Assembly: GCA_001464165.1 (NCBI GenBank)
Contig: LNEX01000035.1
Location: forward strand, 1-10,724
Source: a bacterium Ga0077546
GTDB taxonomy: Bacteria; Cyanobacteriota; Vampirovibrionia; Obscuribacterales; Obscuribacteraceae
Length of the DNA: 10,724 bases
Direction: 5' to 3'
The translations under genes and the position numbers were made by a program. The notes under the pieces are model-generated. The model did not search any database, was not told the DNA's origin, and saw only the letters and a list, made by a program, of their open reading frames with translations. Shown piece after piece: positions 1 to 6,311 of this stretch (the first letter of the stretch is position 1; every line of letters begins with the position of its first letter).

Positions 1-1082
1 ATATAATCGCTATTGCGAACGTAACAGGTAATTTTGTAATCGACGCAGTAATTGCCATGGGCACTGTAGGCGGTGTCGTCATAACGGCGCAGCAGTTTCG
101 CACTTTGAATTTCGCCTGTACCAAATGTTCCTCTGGCAAGGGAGCTAATGGGATAGCATTTAATACTGTCAGAACTTTTGTCTAACAGTAGGTTATGGCT
201 GGCTTTAAGATGCACCCCTTGCTGCACTCCAGCAACGCGGCCATAAATGAATCGACCAGTGGCATCATTTGGAGTCGGCTTCAGCTTCTCATATTCCCTT
301 GGTCTAGCCATAAGTGAATCTTTCAACATTGCTTCCAACTTGGTCAGCTCGGGTGGCCCGCTTTCTGAAAACGTAGCGATAGTGGCCATTTGCAAGGCGC
401 CGTCAATGTTGCCTCGGGCAAAAAATGAACGGCCGTTATGGTGAAATTTCAGGTCGGCCACTGGCACATCTACATGCCTAACAACAGCAAGTTTGCCCGC
501 TTGAACAGTGATGAGAAAAGGTGGCTCAATCTTGGCCTTGCCGTGAATATAGTCGGCGGTTAAGCGATCGCCTGGGCCAGAGAAGAGTTTGTTCTCATCG
601 TCTACAGCAAGGGGGGCACGCTCGACGAATGGTGCATCAGGCTGGCTTAGATATGAAGCTTGCTCATCAACTTTTAGAGTGACTGGCTGATTAGTTGGGT
701 TGAAAGCAACCCAGCTAACATAAAGGGTCTTCTTCGCTTCGGCTTCAGTCTGTTTATTGATGTGATGCAAAAAGATAGCGAAGTCGCCTTTGAAGCGATA
801 ACTCAAGTGGTTTTCAGGCACGTCCTTGCCCACACCGCTCATGGTCGAAACCAGTAAGCCCTCGCCTGACACAACTTCAGGACAGTTGCTATTGAGCATT
901 GGCAACTTGTCCATATCCGCCGCTAGTGGTTTAACTTTACAAAGTGGTAGCTTCTTCGGGCTGCTTGACTCTGGCTCAGCGCCGTAGGCCACATTGCTCA
1001 CCGGTAAGGCCAAAGAGAGTGCCCACGCCAGGGTTGAAGAAGCAATTAGGGATGTGCAGGTGCGGCTTAGTACTCTATTCAT
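1..1082 (-). CDS. DUF3370 family exported protein (C-terminus beyond window)
   Basis: The frame reads from ATG (1082-1080) through 360 codons to the window edge without a stop, so the 3' end is missing. Residues 1 to about 36 form a signal peptide: Arg near the N-terminus, a hydrophobic core (WALSLALPVS), then a small-residue cleavage region near AYG-AE. The mature part carries phrases I recall from cyanobacterial DUF3370 (PF11850) proteins: LPMLNSNCPEVV, GEGLLVST, ASYLSQPDAPF, LFSGPGDR, NGRSFFARG, RFIYGRVAGV and, near the edge, TAYSAHGNYCVDY. The family's function is unknown. Export to the periplasm or outer surface is inferred from the signal peptide. I see no clear Shine-Dalgarno sequence before the ATG. 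It is divergent from the SelW-like gene, with 136 nt between the two starts. Family assignment is from memory of conserved phrases and is fairly secure; the role is not. Confidence 0.85.
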   Translation of the reverse strand, partial: MNRVLSRTCTSLIASSTLAWALSLALPVSNVAYGAEPESSSPKKLPLCKVKPLAADMDKLPMLNSNCPEVVSGEGLLVSTMSGVGKDVPENHLSYRFKGDFAIFLHHINKQTEAEAKKTLYVSWVAFNPTNQPVTLKVDEQASYLSQPDAPFVERAPLAVDDENKLFSGPGDRLTADYIHGKAKIEPPFLITVQAGKLAVVRHVDVPVADLKFHHNGRSFFARGNIDGALQMATIATFSESGPPELTKLEAMLKDSLMARPREYEKLKPTPNDATGRFIYGRVAGVQQGVHLKASHNLLLDKSSDSIKCYPISSLARGTFGTGEIQSAKLLRRYDDTAYSAHGNYCVDYKITCYVRNSDY

Positions 1083-1169
1083 ATTTTATGTGATTTTTCT
1101 GAGCTAAAATTATGGGGCAAATTGGCTTTTTTGAATCTACCATTTATCCCATAAAGCGAGAATGAAGAA

Positions 1170-1182
1170 CGATTTTAAATCG
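1170..1182. promoter_or_regulatory. Perfect palindrome in divergent intergenic region (candidate operator)
   Basis: CGATTT-T-AAATCG is a perfect 6-bp inverted repeat around one T. It lies in the 136-nt gap between the divergent DUF3370 and SelW-like genes, 36 nt before the SelW-like start codon. Its place would suit a repressor or activator site, but no known regulator motif is recognised, and an AT-rich palindrome of this size can arise by chance. Confidence 0.25.
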
Positions 1183-1207
1183 CCAGACAACCAACAATTA
1201 GTCTAGT

Positions 1208-1212
1208 AGGAG
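1208..1212 (+). promoter_or_regulatory. Ribosome binding site of the SelW-like gene
   Basis: AGGAG sits 6 nt before the ATG at 1219. This strong, correctly spaced site supports translation of a frame that otherwise ends after 15 codons, and so supports reading it as a recoded gene and not as non-coding sequence. Confidence 0.75.
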
Positions 1213-1218
1213 ACCAAT

Positions 1219-1464
1219 ATGACTGAAAATAAACCAGCAGTATCCATTACATTCTGCGGTTCTTGAGGATACAAATCTAGGGCTGTCAGTTTGGCAGCCG
1301 ATATCGCAAGAATACTTGATTACTCCACCAAAATTCATCAATCCAGCGGTGGTGTCTTCGAAATAGAAGTAGACGGTGAGCTGATTTTCTCAAAGGCCAA
1401 GTTAGGGCGCTTTCCTGCTGAAGGAGAGGTATTAGACCTCTTATCAAGCCGAGCCGTTTCCTAA
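1219..1464 (+). CDS. SelW-like (Rdx family) selenoprotein with in-frame UGA as selenocysteine
   Basis: From ATG 1219 the frame reads 15 codons, meets UGA at 1264-1266, and then continues for 65 codons to TAA at 1462-1464. If UGA is selenocysteine the product has 81 residues, a normal length for SelW/Rdx proteins. The motif is Phe12-Cys13-Gly-Ser-Sec16-Gly-Tyr-Lys, matching the SelW signature CGAUGYK. It lies after a short beta strand (AVSITF), as in the thioredoxin-like Rdx fold. The downstream part (GGVFEIEVDGELIFSK at about 44-59, then GRFP at 63-66) is the conserved second half of the family. SelW-type proteins are small cytosolic thiol/selenol oxidoreductases, often linked to glutathione or thioredoxin systems; the substrate here is unknown. 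The ferrochelatase gene follows after 35 nt and is probably co-transcribed. A SECIS-like hairpin lies at the expected place. A Cys-to-stop mutation is the alternative, but homology on both sides of the UGA, the strong RBS and the hairpin make recoding more likely. Confidence 0.88.
1264..1305 (+). promoter_or_regulatory. Putative bacterial SECIS element
   Basis: Just after the UGA (1264-1266) there is a 7-bp stem, GGCTGTC (1281-1287) with GGCAGCC (1293-1299), containing one G-U pair and closing a 5-nt loop AGTTT (1288-1292). The loop begins 21 nt after the UGA and has G as its second base. Both fit the usual bacterial SECIS description: apical loop roughly 16-37 nt from UGA, and a G among the first two loop bases. 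GATA (1268-1271) could pair with TATC (1302-1305) as a lower stem. Such elements bind SelB and direct Sec-tRNA to UGA. The structure is read by eye; no folding energy was computed. Confidence 0.7.
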
Positions 1465-1499
1465 GCTGCAAGAGCCATTCAAGTCAAAAAGGGTGATTT

Positions 1500-2552
1500 A
1501 TGACTAATTACGATGCCATTCTCTTTCTCTCCTTCGGTGGCCCCGAGGGAATGGCTGATGTTATGCCCTTTCTTGAGAATGTGCTCAGAGGTAAGAACGT
1601 GCCTCATTCTCGCATGCTCGAAGTCGCTCATCACTATGAGCGCTTCGAGGGTGTGAGCCCAATCAACGGTCAGAACCGCCGCTTAATTGACGCGCTTAAG
1701 CAAGAGCTAGATAAACGTTCAATTAATCTGCCTGTTTATTGGGGCAACCGCAATTGGCATCCAATGCTGGCCGATACCCTTAAGCAGATGAAAGCTGATG
1801 GAGTCAAGAAAACACTTGTTTTCATCACTTCGGCTTACAGCTCATACTCGGGCTGTCGCCAGTATCGCGAAGATATAGAGAAGGCTCAAATTGAAGCTGA
1901 TGCTGGCGATATTCAGTTTGACAAATTGAGAGTGTTCTACAATCACCCGCTGTTCGTAGAGGCAAATATAGAAGCCGTCAAAGCCGGCCTAGAGCAGTTT
2001 GGCGAAGCTGATCGAAAAGACGTGCATGTGGCCTTCACTGCCCATAGCATACCCATGACCATGGCAGACAACTGCGATTATGTGAAACAGCTGACCGAAA
2101 CCTGTGAACTAACCGCCAAAGCGCTAGGTCTGAACAACTTCAAGCTTGTCTATCAGAGTCGCAGTGGCCCTCCGACTCAACCGTGGCTAGAACCCGATGT
2201 GCTCGATCACATGCGCGAGTTGCATGCGGCAGGGGTCAAACATGTTTTGCTTCATCCTATCGGTTTTATCTCTGATCATATGGAGATTCTTTACGACCTC
2301 GACACCGAAGCAAAAGACCTTGGGCACGAGCTTGAGATGCAGTTTGTTCGCACTAGCACCGCCGGTACTAATCCTAAGTTTGCAAGAATGATGGCTGATC
2401 TGGTGGAAGAACGGCTAGAATCAAATAACGTGGCTGAGAAAAAAGCCATTGGTTGCTTCGGGCCTGCGCCCGACGTCTGTGCGCCCGGCTGTTGCGCTTA
2501 CACACCCAGCAGACCAGCCCATGCTGGTGGACAAAGACCACAAGGCACATAG
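1500..2552 (+). CDS. hemH: Ferrochelatase, coproporphyrin-type (CpfC/HemH) with C-terminal cysteine cluster
   Basis: The 350-aa product inserts Fe2+ into a porphyrin in haem synthesis. Conserved blocks are LSFGGPEG (10-17), HYERFEGVSPINGQNR (45-60), PVYWGNRNWHP (78-88), SAYSSYSGCRQYRED (111-125), AFTAHSIPM (178-186) and GFISDHMEILYDLD (255-268). His182 and Glu262 correspond to the catalytic His183/Glu264 pair of the B. subtilis enzyme. The wording matches actinobacterial enzymes (SFGGPEG, ENVxRG, SSYSGCRQY) more than cyanobacterial or proteobacterial ones, and there is no cyanobacterial CAB-like tail. That group works on coproporphyrin III in the coproporphyrin-dependent branch. Cys119 plus the tail cysteines 319, 327, 331 and 332 resemble the [2Fe-2S] ligands of actinobacterial ferrochelatases. 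The start has AGGG (1490-1493) 6 nt upstream. Substrate type (coproporphyrin versus protoporphyrin) is inferred from family resemblance; ferrochelatase itself is near certain. Confidence 0.95.
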   Translation: MTNYDAILFLSFGGPEGMADVMPFLENVLRGKNVPHSRMLEVAHHYERFEGVSPINGQNRRLIDALKQELDKRSINLPVYWGNRNWHPMLADTLKQMKADGVKKTLVFITSAYSSYSGCRQYREDIEKAQIEADAGDIQFDKLRVFYNHPLFVEANIEAVKAGLEQFGEADRKDVHVAFTAHSIPMTMADNCDYVKQLTETCELTAKALGLNNFKLVYQSRSGPPTQPWLEPDVLDHMRELHAAGVKHVLLHPIGFISDHMEILYDLDTEAKDLGHELEMQFVRTSTAGTNPKFARMMADLVEERLESNNVAEKKAIGCFGPAPDVCAPGCCAYTPSRPAHAGGQRPQGT

Positions 2553-2610
2553 CATTAGTTGAATTTTTAGAACTCTCTGCATTCACATAAAATTGGTATT
2601 GGAGAATTTA

Positions 2611-3200
2611 GTGCCTAATAAAAAGCAAATATTGCCTTTATTCCCCCTTCCCGATGTGGTGCTTTTTCCTGGGTCTCCCTTTCCACCATCATGGAAGGCG
2701 ACAAGCTCTTCGGAGTCTTGCTCTATGACCCTCACAGCTCTCAGGCAGCGACTATTGGCTCCTCCGCTGAAATTATTGAGTGCGAGAAACTACCCGATGG
2801 TCGAATCAATATAATGACCGAAGGCCGCAGACGGTTTAAAGTTCTGCGCACCATTGAAGATTTGCCATATCTGCAAGGCGAAGTGGAGTGGCTTGAAGAC
2901 GAGCCTGCTGAGCAAGATTTAGAGCCCGTGGCTAAGCAAGTACTTGAGGCAATTAAAGACATTTTGCGCTTAAGTAGTAAGCTCACAGATAAAAGTGTAG
3001 AAGTGCCTAAAGATTTGCCTTCAGACCCTCTTAATCTCTCCTACTGGGTAGCTGGCACCATGTACGGTGTGCCGGAGGATCAACAAGTACTACTTGAGCT
3101 GCAAGATACCCATGATAGGCTAACTCATGAGGCCAAAGTACTGAACGTCACTACCAAGTATCTCGCCGCTCACAGTGCCTTAAAAGACGCTGTAGGCTAA
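2611..3200 (+). pseudogene. LON substrate-binding-domain protein, frame broken by an apparent ~40-nt loss
   Basis: GTG at 2611, with GGAG (2601-2604) 6 nt upstream, starts a typical LON N-terminal (PUA-like, PF02190) opening: ILPLFPLPDVVLFPG. After about 25 codons, near 2685, homology jumps to another frame and resumes as TIMEGDKLFGVLLYDP, continuing through AEIIECEKLPDGRINI, EWLEDEPAEQDLEPVA and LSYWVAGTMYGVPEDQQ to TAA at 3200. The segment between them in the family (the HIFExRYRxMM stretch, about 13 residues) is missing. Restoring about 40 nt (3n+1) would recover both frame and homology and give roughly 210 residues, normal for stand-alone cyanobacterial proteins of this type. The ATG at 2691 would give a 169-aa product but lacks the first strands and a good RBS. 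Stand-alone LON-domain proteins have no protease or ATPase part, and their role is poorly known. Either the gene is decayed or the assembly has a local deletion. Confidence 0.8.
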
Positions 3201-3233
3201 CCAAAGAATCTGGATGGCGCTGTCATTCTAAAA

Positions 3234-4898
3234 TTAATTGCCGAAGAAATCATCTTGCCGGTCTAGGCCGCTCAGATAGCGCTTTACCATCCAGCCGTGA
3301 TTTTGCTGCGCCAAAGCCATATCAGCCGGGCTATCTAAATCATTGCCGCGCATCACTCGTCTATCTACTCCTGCAACTTGTTCATCTAACAGCCTTCCAA
3401 CAGTAGTTGGTCTAAAACGAGGATTCCAAATCGGGAACGACTCTTCCATGCTCCTCTGACCTTGGGCTGCACCACCAGCATCAGGCTCAACACGATGCAT
3501 TTCAAATGGTCTACCACTATTCTCTGGACGACCGGCCAGATAGTTATTGAGGTCTCGCCATTGAGGAATTTCATCCAATGTTTTAGCTTTGGCGGTATAA
3601 GCTGGCAACTCGACTTTGTGTGTCAGTAGAGCACCTTCAGGGTCGAGGAACTGGAATTGTTTGCTGCCGTCAGGCCGTTCAGTCAATCTAATGTGGGCAA
3701 GTTTGCTAGGTATAGTGGCTTCGCTCATATGGCCGTTAGGTAGCTTAAATACCATCCGACCAGAATGTTCAATCCAGGTCTGCACACCATCTTTGTGATT
3801 GAAATTAATAAAGCCACCTTGAATGTTGTCTACCATATGAAGATGATCGCCATTGCCCAGCAGTGCCTTAACTTCATGATTGACGTTATTTACTTCCATG
3901 TTGGCCAAGACAGTCTCGTTGAGGCGATACTGTTTCTGCCCACCAGCATATTCGCTGACTGTAACTCGCTTGATTGGCATGCCCAAATCAAGCATGCGCG
4001 CCTCACCACTAGGAAAGGCAACAACGACCTTGCCGTTGGCACTGATTCTTGAAATAGAGTGGTCGCCATGAAGCATTTCAATTGGTTTGAGAGCTGGCAT
4101 CTTATCTACAAGCTGAACGTCTTCACCCCGGGTGCCCCGGAAATTAAGAATCTTGTAGCCCTCTTTTAATATTTCACGATTAGCAGTCCCTCCACCTTCT
4201 CCATGCTTGACCATGGCCATCGTATTCTCTGCCATGGGCTTTAGCCCTGCCTCTGGGCGAGCTGGAGTATTAAAGCGCAATCGGGTTCCCACAGAAGGGA
4301 TTCCGCCCATTGCGCCTTCAAATGCCAGCTGTGGGCCCATTTCAAAAGAGAGCTTGGGCATAATTGATTCAGCTAAATGGGTCGGAAATGTCTTGGGAAG
4401 GTTGGCAGCCATCCTTGAGCCAAGATGTCCAGCACCCACCATCATGACAGCGTCAAAGGCTAAAGGACCAAGGGTTTCGCTAATAGCTGCTCTGCTTTCA
4501 TTGAGATTACCGTTGGTCATTCTGTCCGAAATGCCAATGGCCTTACTGGTGGCTTCGGCAGCATGGGCAGTAAAAACAACGGTACCCACAGCGGCAACGC
4601 CTAAGGCAGGAAGTCTTACCCAGCCTGGACCTTTCATGGCCAGAGTTAGAGCAGTTGCACCTGCTATTTCAGTGCCAAAGCGGGCAGGGTTGTTGATAGC
4701 TTCAGAGAGGCCATGGTTGACCATGCCGGAGACCGTGCCTGCGGCAATCACCTCAGCCTTGGTGAAAAATCCCACAGGCTTGTCAGTGGCGCTTGGCTTC
4801 TCGTTGTTCACAGCCAAAGATTCCAACAGCACTGCGCTAACATCGCTAGTGTGGGCTTTAGACTTGTTTGACTCAGAGCTATCGCTAAACTTGGGCAT
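3234..4898 (-). CDS. Unassigned 554-aa protein with hydrophobic N-terminal half and duplicated C-terminal motif
   Basis: I do not recognise the family. Residues 1-40 are polar and Ser/Lys-rich with no signal peptide. Residues about 48-157 are Ala/Gly-rich and hydrophobic, with possible membrane-associated helices near 76-90, 97-115 and 144-158 (TEIAGATALTLAM, LGVAAVGTVVFTAHAA, LGPLAFDAVMMVGAG). Residues about 245-420 look beta-rich and contain two ungapped 40-residue copies (287-326 and 378-417) sharing the pattern G-[KR]-x-V-x-x-[FL]-P-[SN]-G and a closing G-x-K-Q-[YF]. The C-terminal 130 residues are polar with scattered Trp. Large proteins mixing a hydrophobic stretch with a WD/Rhs-like beta region could be surface or membrane-associated, but that is only a guess. 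The gene converges with the LON gene (33 nt apart) and diverges from the FKBP gene. The ATG at 4898 is the first in frame with this protein; only a weak RBS precedes it. Confidence 0.8.
   Translation of the reverse strand: MPKFSDSSESNKSKAHTSDVSAVLLESLAVNNEKPSATDKPVGFFTKAEVIAAGTVSGMVNHGLSEAINNPARFGTEIAGATALTLAMKGPGWVRLPALGVAAVGTVVFTAHAAEATSKAIGISDRMTNGNLNESRAAISETLGPLAFDAVMMVGAGHLGSRMAANLPKTFPTHLAESIMPKLSFEMGPQLAFEGAMGGIPSVGTRLRFNTPARPEAGLKPMAENTMAMVKHGEGGGTANREILKEGYKILNFRGTRGEDVQLVDKMPALKPIEMLHGDHSISRISANGKVVVAFPSGEARMLDLGMPIKRVTVSEYAGGQKQYRLNETVLANMEVNNVNHEVKALLGNGDHLHMVDNIQGGFINFNHKDGVQTWIEHSGRMVFKLPNGHMSEATIPSKLAHIRLTERPDGSKQFQFLDPEGALLTHKVELPAYTAKAKTLDEIPQWRDLNNYLAGRPENSGRPFEMHRVEPDAGGAAQGQRSMEESFPIWNPRFRPTTVGRLLDEQVAGVDRRVMRGNDLDSPADMALAQQNHGWMVKRYLSGLDRQDDFFGN
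3648..4040 (-). repeat. Two-copy internal protein repeat (40 residues each)
   Basis: Copy 1 is encoded at 4040-3921 and copy 2 at 3767-3648, 91 residues apart. They align without gaps: 8 identities plus many conservative pairs (K/R, F/L, S/N, V/I, V/L, Y/F). The resemblance is visible only in protein, not DNA, so the duplication is old and kept by selection, consistent with a repeated beta module. Confidence 0.6.
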
Positions 4899-4947
4899 CA
4901 GACCTAACTACTTATTATTAACTCTTGAGATCATCTAACTATGTGGC

Positions 4948-4973
4948 TTCGTCGTAAATGGGGCGACTACGAA
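4948..4973. promoter_or_regulatory. Imperfect inverted repeat between divergent genes (candidate operator)
   Basis: TTCGTCGT (4948-4955) and ACTACGAA (4966-4973) form an 8-bp inverted repeat with one mismatch around a 10-nt spacer. It lies between the divergent 554-aa gene and the FKBP gene, a position from which either could be controlled. No regulator motif is recognised. Confidence 0.25.
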
Positions 4974-5004
4974 AATCTGCTTTAATGGCAATCTCGCCGA
5001 GGTC

Positions 5005-5013
5005 TGCTATAAC
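5005..5013 (+). promoter_or_regulatory. Probable extended -10 promoter of the FKBP gene
   Basis: TGC-TATAAC is an extended -10 element (TGn followed by a TATAAT-like hexamer, 5 of 6), about 30 nt before the FKBP start codon. No good -35 hexamer sits 16-18 nt upstream, which is common for extended -10 promoters. The GAGGA at 5033-5037 is the RBS, 5 nt before ATG 5043. Confidence 0.4.
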
Positions 5014-5042
5014 TTTGCCGTGGTCTCAATTTGAGGACTTAA

Positions 5043-5576
5043 ATGCGTAAAATAGCGCCGACATCAACTTTTCTCGCCCTTACAATGGTAGGTCTAACTA
5101 GCCTGTCAACAACCTCCTGCTCAAATGCCTCTACTCCTGTAGATGCTAACGCTGGAGCCAGCAATATCGCCACTACTAACAGTGGCGCACAATCAAGTAA
5201 CGTTAATACAATCGGAGCAAATTCCATGACACAAACTGGAACAACAACCCCTACCGGTCTTGTAATCGAAGACATGGTCGTGGGCCAAGGTGCCATGCCC
5301 AAAAACGGTCAAACAGTTGTAGTGCACTACACTGGCTGGCTTACTGACGGCAGCAAGTTCGATAGCTCAGTTGATCGCAATCAGCCATTTGAATTCCCAT
5401 TAGGCGCTGGCCGAGTAATCAAGGGCTGGGACGAAGGCGTGGCTACCATGAAAATTGGCGGCAAGCGAAAATTGACCATTCCTCCAAATCTCGGTTATGG
5501 AGAAAGAGGCGCTGCTGGAGCTATTCCTCCAAATGCCACCTTGATTTTTGAAGTGGAACTATTGGGCGTTAAGTAG
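5043..5576 (+). CDS. Exported FKBP-type peptidyl-prolyl cis-trans isomerase
   Basis: The 177-aa product starts with a signal sequence ending in TTSC, so Cys26 may be a lipidated cysteine; the lipobox is only approximate. A Ser/Thr/Asn-rich linker (about 27-70) leads to one complete FKBP domain (about 71-177). The FKBP12 active-site residues are present: Tyr96, Phe106-Asp107 (KFDSS), Phe118, Val125-Ile126, Trp129 (RVIKGWDEG), Tyr152 (GYGERGA) and Phe169. It should therefore catalyse proline isomerisation and help fold exported proteins in the periplasm or at the membrane. The domain wording (VHYTGWL, [18 protein letters not shown]) resembles cyanobacterial and plant lumenal FKBPs. The start is supported by GAGGA 5 nt upstream. 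A secreted protein gene follows 49 nt later in the same direction. Confidence 0.95.
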   Translation: MRKIAPTSTFLALTMVGLTSLSTTSCSNASTPVDANAGASNIATTNSGAQSSNVNTIGANSMTQTGTTTPTGLVIEDMVVGQGAMPKNGQTVVVHYTGWLTDGSKFDSSVDRNQPFEFPLGAGRVIKGWDEGVATMKIGGKRKLTIPPNLGYGERGAAGAIPPNATLIFEVELLGVK

Positions 5577-5625
5577 TCTTCTATACAGATAGGCTACAAC
5601 TACAATAATTAGGCAGGGCGACAAC

Positions 5626-6165
5626 ATGCATCTTGAAAGCAAGTCTATTATTGCCTCAGGTGTCATGATTTTGTCGCTCTGCTTTTCGCTTGCAGTTCAG
5701 GCACAAATTGACCCAAGTTTATCGGGCACGGCTTTACCCGTTACGTCCCAGAGCTCAGATGCTAAAGAAGAGCTACCCAGCCGTAAGATGAACCCTGCGT
5801 TGACAGCAATTGCCGCAGCCAAACAATTGGAAGAAGCCAGTCTCAAGAGCGGAAAACTCGCACCTTCAGTCAGCGCGGTGATCAAGCTTGGTGCTCCTGC
5901 TAGAGACGACCTTGAGTGGATCATTGCCAACGGCAGCCCAGCCGGTCGGCTTTATGCCACTGCAATATTGGGTCGATTTGATCAATCTGCGGCCAAAGAG
6001 GCCTATCGGGCTCTTGCTGCTGGCATGGGTGACGTCACTATAGACTTCGTTGGAGCACGTGAGCATTGCCACTACTCAGTGGCTGATATCGTTACTGACC
6101 AAATCTCAGCAAAACCGTTGATTGAAATTGTCCCCAAAACAACTGGAAAAACAGTAAGTTTTTGA
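5626..6165 (+). CDS. Secreted unassigned protein, possibly HEAT-like helical
   Basis: The 179-aa product has a clear signal peptide (hydrophobic core about 8-25, cleavage likely after VQA at residue 26). Residues about 27-55 are a polar, Ser-rich linker. Residues about 57-133 are Ala-rich and helical, and SVSAVIKLGAPARDDLEWII followed by SPAGRLYATAILGRFD reads like one or two HEAT-type helix pairs. The tail contains CHYSVADIV and no known active site. AGGG (5615-5618) 7 nt before the ATG is a plausible RBS. The stop is a plain UGA (6163-6165), useful evidence that UGA terminates normally in this genome. It follows the FKBP gene and may share its transcript. Family and function are unknown. 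Confidence 0.75.
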   Translation: MHLESKSIIASGVMILSLCFSLAVQAQIDPSLSGTALPVTSQSSDAKEELPSRKMNPALTAIAAAKQLEEASLKSGKLAPSVSAVIKLGAPARDDLEWIIANGSPAGRLYATAILGRFDQSAAKEAYRALAAGMGDVTIDFVGAREHCHYSVADIVTDQISAKPLIEIVPKTTGKTVSF

Positions 6166-6249
6166 GCTAATTCAACAAAGCTCAGGTTTAGCAGCATTTT
6201 TCATCGGGAAAACTATTAATAAGACTCGTTCGATCTTTTAGGTTCGAAA

Positions 6250-6261
6250 GGAAGTACTTCC
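6250..6261. promoter_or_regulatory. Perfect 12-bp palindrome upstream of the MshEN gene
   Basis: GGAAGTACTTCC is a perfect palindrome 50 nt before the chosen start at 6312, preceded by two TTCGA copies (6229-6233 and 6243-6247). It could be an operator or the stem of a small structure in the leader. No regulator is recognised, and nothing in the window shows that it is used. Confidence 0.3.
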
Positions 6262-6311
6262 ATCGGATTTCCGTATAGATGAACCCCACAACAATTTCGC
6301 CAGGAGAATCG

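Noticed and set aside
1264..1266. UGA in the SelW-like gene as evidence for a changed genetic code (UGA = Trp or Gly)
   Set aside because: Other clear genes in the window have no internal UGA, and UGA ends the secreted protein gene at 6163-6165. The position also fits selenocysteine, not Trp or Gly.
1286..1471. Minus-strand open frame of about 61 codons opposite the SelW-like gene
   Set aside because: It has no family likeness and lies antisense to a well-supported conserved protein frame.
2374..2586. Minus-strand frame of 70 codons over the ferrochelatase C-terminus
   Set aside because: Antisense to the conserved cysteine-rich tail of the ferrochelatase and without any recognisable feature.
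4207..4938. Plus-strand open frame of 243 codons opposite the 554-aa gene
   Set aside because: It is rich in Ala, Pro and Ser with no domain, and mirrors the codon pattern of the minus-strand gene, which is longer and contains an internal repeat.
6163..6184. TGAGCT/AGCTCA hairpin at the end of the secreted protein gene as a terminator
   Set aside because: The stem is only 6 bp with a 10-nt loop and no U-tract follows directly.
6279..6311. Upstream ATG at 6279 as start of the MshEN protein
   Set aside because: No RBS precedes it, while AGGAG stands 5 nt before the in-frame ATG at 6312; the extra 11 residues match no part of the domain.
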